36,059 bases of DNA from an uncultured Erysipelotrichaceae bacterium. Lineage in GTDB: Bacteria; Bacillota_I; Bacilli_A; Erysipelotrichales; Erysipelotrichaceae. The position numbers and the translations under genes were made by a program. This document shows, in pieces, positions 31,331 to 36,059 of the stretch (position 1 is the first letter of the stretch; every line of letters starts with the position of its first letter). The DNA lies in NCBI GenBank assembly GCA_900315065.1, contig OMXQ01000019.1, positions 1-36,059 of the forward strand, in the 5' to 3' direction. Below the pieces are notes generated by a model, which saw nothing but the letters and a program-made list of their open reading frames with translations, did not search any database and was not told where the DNA came from.

Positions 31331-33460
31331 ATGGCAATGATGTTTGCATACCTGGATGATTTCGGCAAAATCACTTTGTGGATCAACCGGAACTTCTATG
31401 GCGGACGCAGTGATGCCTTCTATCTGCTGCAGCCGGATGGAAAGAGCACCGCACTTATGATCACCGGCGTGGAGGATCATGAGACACAGATCAAATATGT
31501 ATTGACAGCACCGGCAGATCTTTCTTTCGGGGTTGATTATCAGGTCCGTGAATCTCATGGTCTGATTGTGCCTTTGATTGTGCGTCTGATTGTGCAGACT
31601 CAGCAGTTCAATGAGGAATTCTACTATGACGGCAATGATCTGGGAGCTGTGTATCACCGCCTTCATACGGACTTTGCCTTGTGGGCACCGACAGCAGTTG
31701 ACGTTGTTCTCAGATTGCATCAGGAAGGCAGAGAATATGCATATCCGATGGAGAGAAACCGCAAAGGCGTCTGGAGAGTCAGAGTCACGGGAGATCTTTC
31801 CCATGCATCTTATGTCTATCTGATCAAGCGCAATGGCGTTTACGTGGAGAGTCTGGATCCTTATGCCTTGTCGTTGACTGGCAACAGCAGAGAAAGTGCG
31901 GTGATTGATCTTTCGGTTCTGGAAAGAGTGCCTTTTGTCCAGACCCGGGGACTGGTATCCGGTACCGATGCGGTTATTTATGAAGCCAGTGTGCGCGATA
32001 TGACCTCCAATCCTATAACCGGGACTTTGGAACACGCAACTTTCAATGCTTTGTGTGAGACCGGCACCAGGTTTCATAATGTGCCGACGGGTCTGGATTA
32101 TCTGGCCTCGCTTGGCGTGAGTCATATCCAGCTGATGCCGGTGCTTGATTTCAGAACGGTGGATGAGTTCAATCCGTCTCTGAATTACAACTGGGGCTAT
32201 GATCCGGTTCATTATCTGGCATTGGATGGGTCTTTCTCTTCCAATCCGAATGATCCGTATTCCCGCATGGTTGAATTCCGGAAACTGGTCGCAGCCATGC
32301 ATAAGCAGGGCCTGCGTGTCAATATGGATGTTGTCTTCAATCATCTTTATGATGTCGATTCTTCCTGTTACAACTGCACGGTTCCGTATTATTATTTCCG
32401 TTACAATGAATCGGGTTTCCTGTCCAATGGTTCCTATTGCGGCAATGACTTTGCGTCCAACCAGCCGATGGGCAGAAAATATCTGGATCATGTGATTGCA
32501 ACATTGATGAAGATCTATGACGTGGATGGTTTCCGTTTTGACTTAATGGGCGTGCTGGATGTGACGACCATGAATTGTCTTCATGAAACTGCTTTGTCCA
32601 TCAAGAAAGATGCCATGATCTATGGTGAAGGGTGGGATATGCCTACCCAGCTGGAATGGTCAAAGAAAGCCTGCATTGTCAATCAGAACAAGATGCCGGA
32701 CATCGGTCATTTCAATGATTACTTCCGTGATGAAATCAAAGGCAGAACCAGTGATGATCAGAAGTATGAAAAAGGCTATGCGACCGGAGATCTCAACAAG
32801 GCATTTGCAGTATTGAGTGCATTGAGTGCCAATGTTCTCAATGATCCGTATTTCATGCGCTTTACAACCCCAAATCAGTCCATCAACGGGATTGAAACAC
32901 ACGATAATGCGACTTTGTGGGACAAGATGCACTTCTGCTGCGGCAATGAAGACAGGAATACCAGAAGAAAAAGACAGAAGCTGATGATCGGCATGACTCT
33001 GGTATCCCAGGGAATTCCTTTCCTGCATGCAGGGATTGAATTCTGCGGTACCAAGAATGACAACGGCAATTCCTACAATGCGCCGGATTCCATCAACCAG
33101 ATGAATTGGGAGAGAGCGGAATACAACGCTGATGTCATTGACTATACAAAGCGTGCCATTGCCTTGCGTAAGAAATATCAGGCTTTCCGTCTGAAAGATA
33201 CCCAGGTCATCGCCCAGTGCGTGAGATTGTCGGTTGCCGAAGGCGGTGTCATCTTCTATGACATTGACTATACCGATCCGGTTACCAGTACTTCCATTGT
33301 CAGAGTCATCATCAATCCTTCCTTCGATGACAAGTATTATCAGTTTGAACCAGGCTGGAAGATCGTCTTTGATGAAAACGGCAATGAAAGCAGCGCAGAC
33401 GGGGAACATGTTACGGTACCGGGTCTGACCATGTTTGTATTAACAAGAGAGCAGTCTTAA
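31331..33460 (+). CDS. pulA: type I pullulanase
   Basis: A 709-residue GH13_14 debranching enzyme that hydrolyses alpha-1,6 links in pullulan, glycogen or limit dextrins. An N-terminal beta-rich part and a CBM48-like domain (DFALWAPTAVDVVLRL) precede the catalytic barrel. The type I pullulanase signature YNWGYDP is at residues 286-292. Catalytic residues are Asp404 (GFRFDLMG), Glu433 (YGEGWD) and Asp525 (ETHDN). No signal peptide is seen, so it should act inside the cell on stored or imported glucan. ATG 31331 has GAAGGGA 6 nt ahead; the in-frame TTG at 31316 is rejected. It closes the glgB-glgP operon. Confidence 0.95.
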   Translation: MAMMFAYLDDFGKITLWINRNFYGGRSDAFYLLQPDGKSTALMITGVEDHETQIKYVLTAPADLSFGVDYQVRESHGLIVPLIVRLIVQTQQFNEEFYYDGNDLGAVYHRLHTDFALWAPTAVDVVLRLHQEGREYAYPMERNRKGVWRVRVTGDLSHASYVYLIKRNGVYVESLDPYALSLTGNSRESAVIDLSVLERVPFVQTRGLVSGTDAVIYEASVRDMTSNPITGTLEHATFNALCETGTRFHNVPTGLDYLASLGVSHIQLMPVLDFRTVDEFNPSLNYNWGYDPVHYLALDGSFSSNPNDPYSRMVEFRKLVAAMHKQGLRVNMDVVFNHLYDVDSSCYNCTVPYYYFRYNESGFLSNGSYCGNDFASNQPMGRKYLDHVIATLMKIYDVDGFRFDLMGVLDVTTMNCLHETALSIKKDAMIYGEGWDMPTQLEWSKKACIVNQNKMPDIGHFNDYFRDEIKGRTSDDQKYEKGYATGDLNKAFAVLSALSANVLNDPYFMRFTTPNQSINGIETHDNATLWDKMHFCCGNEDRNTRRKRQKLMIGMTLVSQGIPFLHAGIEFCGTKNDNGNSYNAPDSINQMNWERAEYNADVIDYTKRAIALRKKYQAFRLKDTQVIAQCVRLSVAEGGVIFYDIDYTDPVTSTSIVRVIINPSFDDKYYQFEPGWKIVFDENGNESSADGEHVTVPGLTMFVLTREQS

Positions 33461-33479
33461 TAAAGCTGCTTTCTTTTTT
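33447..33479 (+). terminator. intrinsic terminator of the glgB operon
   Basis: GAGAGCAG (33447-33454) pairs with CTGCTTTC (33466-33473) with one wobble, followed by six Ts. The pullulanase stop codon lies in the loop. Confidence 0.8.
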
Positions 33480-33522
33480 CTGTCATTTTTCTTTTCTTCA
33501 CCTGTCGTTCACTTATCCGCGG

Positions 33523-33528
33523 TACAAT
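33523..33528 (+). promoter_or_regulatory. -10 element of secA
   Basis: TACAAT lies 7 nt before the GGAGG (33536-33540) that serves secA. The start site should be near 33535, so the leader would be about 14 nt and begin with the ribosome site. Confidence 0.45.
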
Positions 33529-33548
33529 CATCTGCGGAGGATTAGAAG

Positions 33549-35876
33549 ATGAGTTTTTTCGGTGATTTGTTTAATGAAGATCTCCGCCATTACCATGATG
33601 CAGAAAAGATGCAGAAAAAGGTACTGGCTCTGGAGGATGCATATAAAAACAAGAGTGATGAGGAACTGAAGGCAAAGACAGAAGAATTCAGAACGCTTCT
33701 GAAAAACGGAAAGAAGCTGAATGATATTCTGCCGGATGCTTTTGCGACCGCAAGAGAAGCAGCCCGCAGAGTCATCGGCCAGTTCCCGTATCCGGTACAG
33801 GTATTAGGCGGTGTTTTGCTAAGTGACGGCGACATTGCCGAGATGAAGACTGGTGAAGGTAAAACCCTGACAGCAGTCATGCCGATTTATCTCCATGCAT
33901 TAAGCGGAGAAGGTGCGCATGTTGTAACTGTCAACGAATATCTGGCGGCGCGTGATGCAAAGTGGATGGGAGACATTTATCGTTTCCTTGGTTTATCGGT
34001 CGGCTGCAATCTTCATGATATGACGACTGCCCGGAAAAAGGCAGCTTATGCATGTGATATTACCTATACAACCAACTCTGAGCTTGGTTTTGATTATCTG
34101 AGAGATCACATGGTTCATAATCTTTCTGACGAGGTGCAGAGAAAGCTTCACTATGCTTTGGTTGATGAAGTTGATTCCATCCTGATTGATGAGGCAAGAA
34201 CGCCTTTGATTATTTCCGGTCCGGGTCCTTCTTTAGCAGACCAGTATCTGCAGGCTGACAAGTTTGCCAAGTCTCTTTCCAAGGATGACTATGTCATTGA
34301 TGAAGAAGACAGGTCCATTTCATTAACAGATGCAGGTATTCATAAAGCTGATGCTTTCTACTCCGTTGTCAATATTTATGACGGTGAGCATCCGGAGATG
34401 GTTCATGACGTACAGAATGCCCTGCGGGCAAATTACATCATGAAGAAGGATGTGGAATATGTCGTCGGCGATGATGAAATCATTCTGGTCGATGCCTTTA
34501 CCGGCAGAAAGATGGAAGGCAGAGAATTCTCGGATGGTCTTCATCAGGCAATCCAGGCCAAGGAAGGCGTCGGCATCAAGCAGGAAACCATGACCCTGGC
34601 AACCATTACCTATCAGAACTTATTCCGTCTCTATGATTCCTTAAGCGGCATGAGCGGTACTGCCAAAAGTGAAGAAGAGGAATTCCTCGATACTTACAAC
34701 ATGCGCTGCTATGAAGTGCCTACCAACAAGCCTGTCATCCGTAAGGATGAACCGGATGAAATCTTCGTTACCAGGCATGAAAAGTATGAAAAGCTCATTG
34801 AGGATGTCCTGAAGATTCATGAAACCGGTCAGCCGGTATTGATTGGTACTGTTTCAGTTGCGGTCAATGAACTGATTTCCGGCATGTTGAAGGAAAAGGG
34901 AATTGGGCATGAAGTGCTGAATGCCAGAAATGATGCAGATGAAGCTGGTATTATCGCGCGTGCCGGCCAGAAGGGTGCAGTTACAGTTGCCACGAATATG
35001 GCAGGTCGTGGTACCGATATCCAGTTGGGCGAAGGTGTTGACAAGCTGGGTGGTCTTGCAGTTCTTGGTTCAGAAAGACATGAGGCAAAGCGGATTGATG
35101 ATCAGCTGCGCGGTCGTTCCGGCCGTCAGGGAGATCCAGGTTTATCCAGGTTCTATGTCTCCATGGAAGATGATCTTATTACCCAGTATGCGACAGAAGA
35201 AGCCAAAGCTTCCATTGCGGCATGGTGCAAGAAACATGGCAATGTTGATAAAATGCGTGAGCTGGTCGACAGGATTCAGGAAAGAGCAGTCGGTCTTCAT
35301 TATGATGCCAGAAAGAGAACTTTGTCTTTCGATAATGTGCTCATGCAGCAGAGAAACGCTGTGTATTCCATGCGTGATCAGGTCTTAGGCATGGAGAACA
35401 TCCATTCCCTGATTGAAAAGCTGCTGGTGGAAGATCTGAAGGAATCCGAAGCACTTCCGAAAGCGGATCTGAAGGAACACCTGCATATGTATCATATTGA
35501 TCTCAAAGAAGGTGAAAAGAAGAGAACCTTCGTGGAAGATACAATGAAGGAAGCTCTTGCCAGATATACAGAGCAGAATGAAAATACGGATCCGATCATC
35601 AAGGATTTCACGGAAAAGGAAATTTTCCTGCATGTACTGGATACTGCCTGGCAGCATCATGTGGATGTTATGGAACACCTGAAGCAGAGTATTCTGCTCA
35701 GAGGCTATGCATCAAAGAAACCGGAAGAAGCTTATACAGAAGAAGGCTTTGAGCGGTATGAAAATATGATGCGCAATGTGCGTGAAGTAACATTGCTCAA
35801 TCTGTGGGCAATGAAGCTGCCAAAGGTTGAACAAGAAGCAGAAGCAGAAAAGGAAGTTCCTGCACAGGCTGAATAA
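33549..35876 (+). CDS. secA: preprotein translocase ATPase SecA
   Basis: A 775-residue motor ATPase that drives unfolded preproteins through SecYEG. Visible parts are the N-terminal helices, Walker A GEGKT at 102-106 (MKTGEGKTLTAV), the preprotein-binding region, the DEVDSILIDEARTPL box, TNMAGRGTDIQLG and LRGRSGRQGDPG of NBD2, and the helical wing domain near the end (LDTAWQHHVDVMEHL). The C-terminal Cys-rich zinc finger (CxCxSGKKYKxCHG type) is missing: the protein ends with an acidic Glu/Ala tail, about 60 residues shorter than Bacillus SecA (841). Zinc-less SecA forms are known. It is monocistronic, preceded by GGAGG and followed by a hairpin terminator. Confidence 0.96.
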   Translation: MSFFGDLFNEDLRHYHDAEKMQKKVLALEDAYKNKSDEELKAKTEEFRTLLKNGKKLNDILPDAFATAREAARRVIGQFPYPVQVLGGVLLSDGDIAEMKTGEGKTLTAVMPIYLHALSGEGAHVVTVNEYLAARDAKWMGDIYRFLGLSVGCNLHDMTTARKKAAYACDITYTTNSELGFDYLRDHMVHNLSDEVQRKLHYALVDEVDSILIDEARTPLIISGPGPSLADQYLQADKFAKSLSKDDYVIDEEDRSISLTDAGIHKADAFYSVVNIYDGEHPEMVHDVQNALRANYIMKKDVEYVVGDDEIILVDAFTGRKMEGREFSDGLHQAIQAKEGVGIKQETMTLATITYQNLFRLYDSLSGMSGTAKSEEEEFLDTYNMRCYEVPTNKPVIRKDEPDEIFVTRHEKYEKLIEDVLKIHETGQPVLIGTVSVAVNELISGMLKEKGIGHEVLNARNDADEAGIIARAGQKGAVTVATNMAGRGTDIQLGEGVDKLGGLAVLGSERHEAKRIDDQLRGRSGRQGDPGLSRFYVSMEDDLITQYATEEAKASIAAWCKKHGNVDKMRELVDRIQERAVGLHYDARKRTLSFDNVLMQQRNAVYSMRDQVLGMENIHSLIEKLLVEDLKESEALPKADLKEHLHMYHIDLKEGEKKRTFVEDTMKEALARYTEQNENTDPIIKDFTEKEIFLHVLDTAWQHHVDVMEHLKQSILLRGYASKKPEEAYTEEGFERYENMMRNVREVTLLNLWAMKLPKVEQEAEAEKEVPAQAE

Positions 35877-35901
35877 TAATATTCATAACAAGAAAATGCA
35901 G

Positions 35902-35934
35902 AAAGCGGCTGTTCTGAAAAGGACAGCTTTTTCT
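35902..35934. terminator. terminator between secA and the minus-strand gene
   Basis: GCTGTTC (35908-35914) pairs with GGACAGC (35921-35927) with one wobble over TGAAAA, followed by TTTTT. Outer AGAAA/TTTCT bases extend the stem, and the minus-strand side is moderately T-rich, so it may work both ways. Confidence 0.8.
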
Positions 35935-35944
35935 GTGAAGGAAT

Positions 35945-36058
35945 TTATTCTTCTTTATTTTTACGCTCTTTTCTAGCTAAGTGTTGGCGTTGTACCTTGG
36001 AACGTACAGCCCTTCTCTGACCTTCAGCTATACTCACATATGTAAATGAGGTAAGCGT
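35945..36058 (-). CDS. 3' end of an unidentified gene (partial)
   Basis: On the minus strand a frame stays open for 37 codons from the window edge to TAA at 35945-35947. The visible residues are strongly basic (EGQRRAVRSKVQRQ, then LARKERKNKEE), a charged C-terminal tail. It is convergent with secA and ends right at the shared terminator, which supports a real gene. Too little is seen to name a family, and chance cannot be excluded. Confidence 0.35.
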   Translation of the reverse strand, partial: TLTSFTYVSIAEGQRRAVRSKVQRQHLARKERKNKEE

Positions 36059-36059
36059 A

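Noticed and set aside
31289-32491. Long minus-strand frames opposite glgP and pullulanase (also 30157-31386, 29299-30132 and 21211-22386)
   Set aside because: They are antisense to strongly recognisable enzymes, have low-complexity Ile/His/Arg-rich translations and no ribosome sites; they are by-products of codon bias.

Overview
The window reads as an ordinary chromosomal stretch from a mid-GC member of the Bacillota (Firmicutes). Shine-Dalgarno sites of the AGGAGG type precede most genes, intrinsic terminators are frequent, and a cre-like site (the CcpA operator) sits on ptsH with Ser46 present in HPr. The Bacillus-type block yybS-gdpP-rplI-dnaB ... yycJ-htrA-rlmH is also present. The absence of walRK between dnaB and yycJ, together with overall gene style, makes me favour an Erysipelotrichia-like lineage. 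That placement is inference and not proven by anything here. I see no insertion sequence, prophage, CRISPR array or defence island.

Layout, left to right. (1) 1-6160: tex, two small independent genes (a 62-aa acidic protein and a 36-aa single-membrane-span protein), convergent pdxK, then a translationally coupled acetyltransferase and uridine-kinase-like protein. (2) 6160-12100: vanZ-like gene, a membrane glycosyltransferase, an ECF transporter S component, a lone hydE, a tRNA-Pro(CGG), capA and trmD. (3) 12091-15908: an unknown membrane protein convergent with azlD-azlC, and a divergent lysR leading an overlapping cluster with a six-span membrane protein and a variant peptide deformylase. 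(4) 15909-24637: a gap holding a possible terminator-ended RNA, then a tight eight-gene operon: yybS, gdpP, rplI, dnaB, an M23 endopeptidase, yycJ, a degenerate HtrA and rlmH. (5) 24638-33480: ptsH with promoter and cre-like site, phosphoglucomutase, then a glgB-glgP-pullulanase operon. (6) 33480-36059: secA and the tail of an unidentified minus-strand gene.

How the genes work together. Region 5 is an alpha-glucan module: pullulanase and GlgB act on alpha-1,6 branches, GlgP releases glucose-1-phosphate, and phosphoglucomutase sends it to glucose-6-phosphate. HPr ties sugar uptake to carbon catabolite control. Region 4 couples c-di-AMP turnover, a ribosomal protein, the replicative helicase, cell-wall hydrolysis and 23S rRNA modification. 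It resembles the oriC-proximal yyc region of Bacillus with the WalRK block replaced by one M23 hydrolase.

I found no clear new multi-gene system. The items most worth following are the HtrA homologue whose catalytic His and Asp positions are replaced while Ser remains, the deformylase with Met in place of the motif-I Gln, the possible structured RNA before the gdpP operon, palindromic operator-like sites before yybS and glgB, an intrinsic terminator buried inside azlD, and a recurring pattern of very short or absent 5' leaders.
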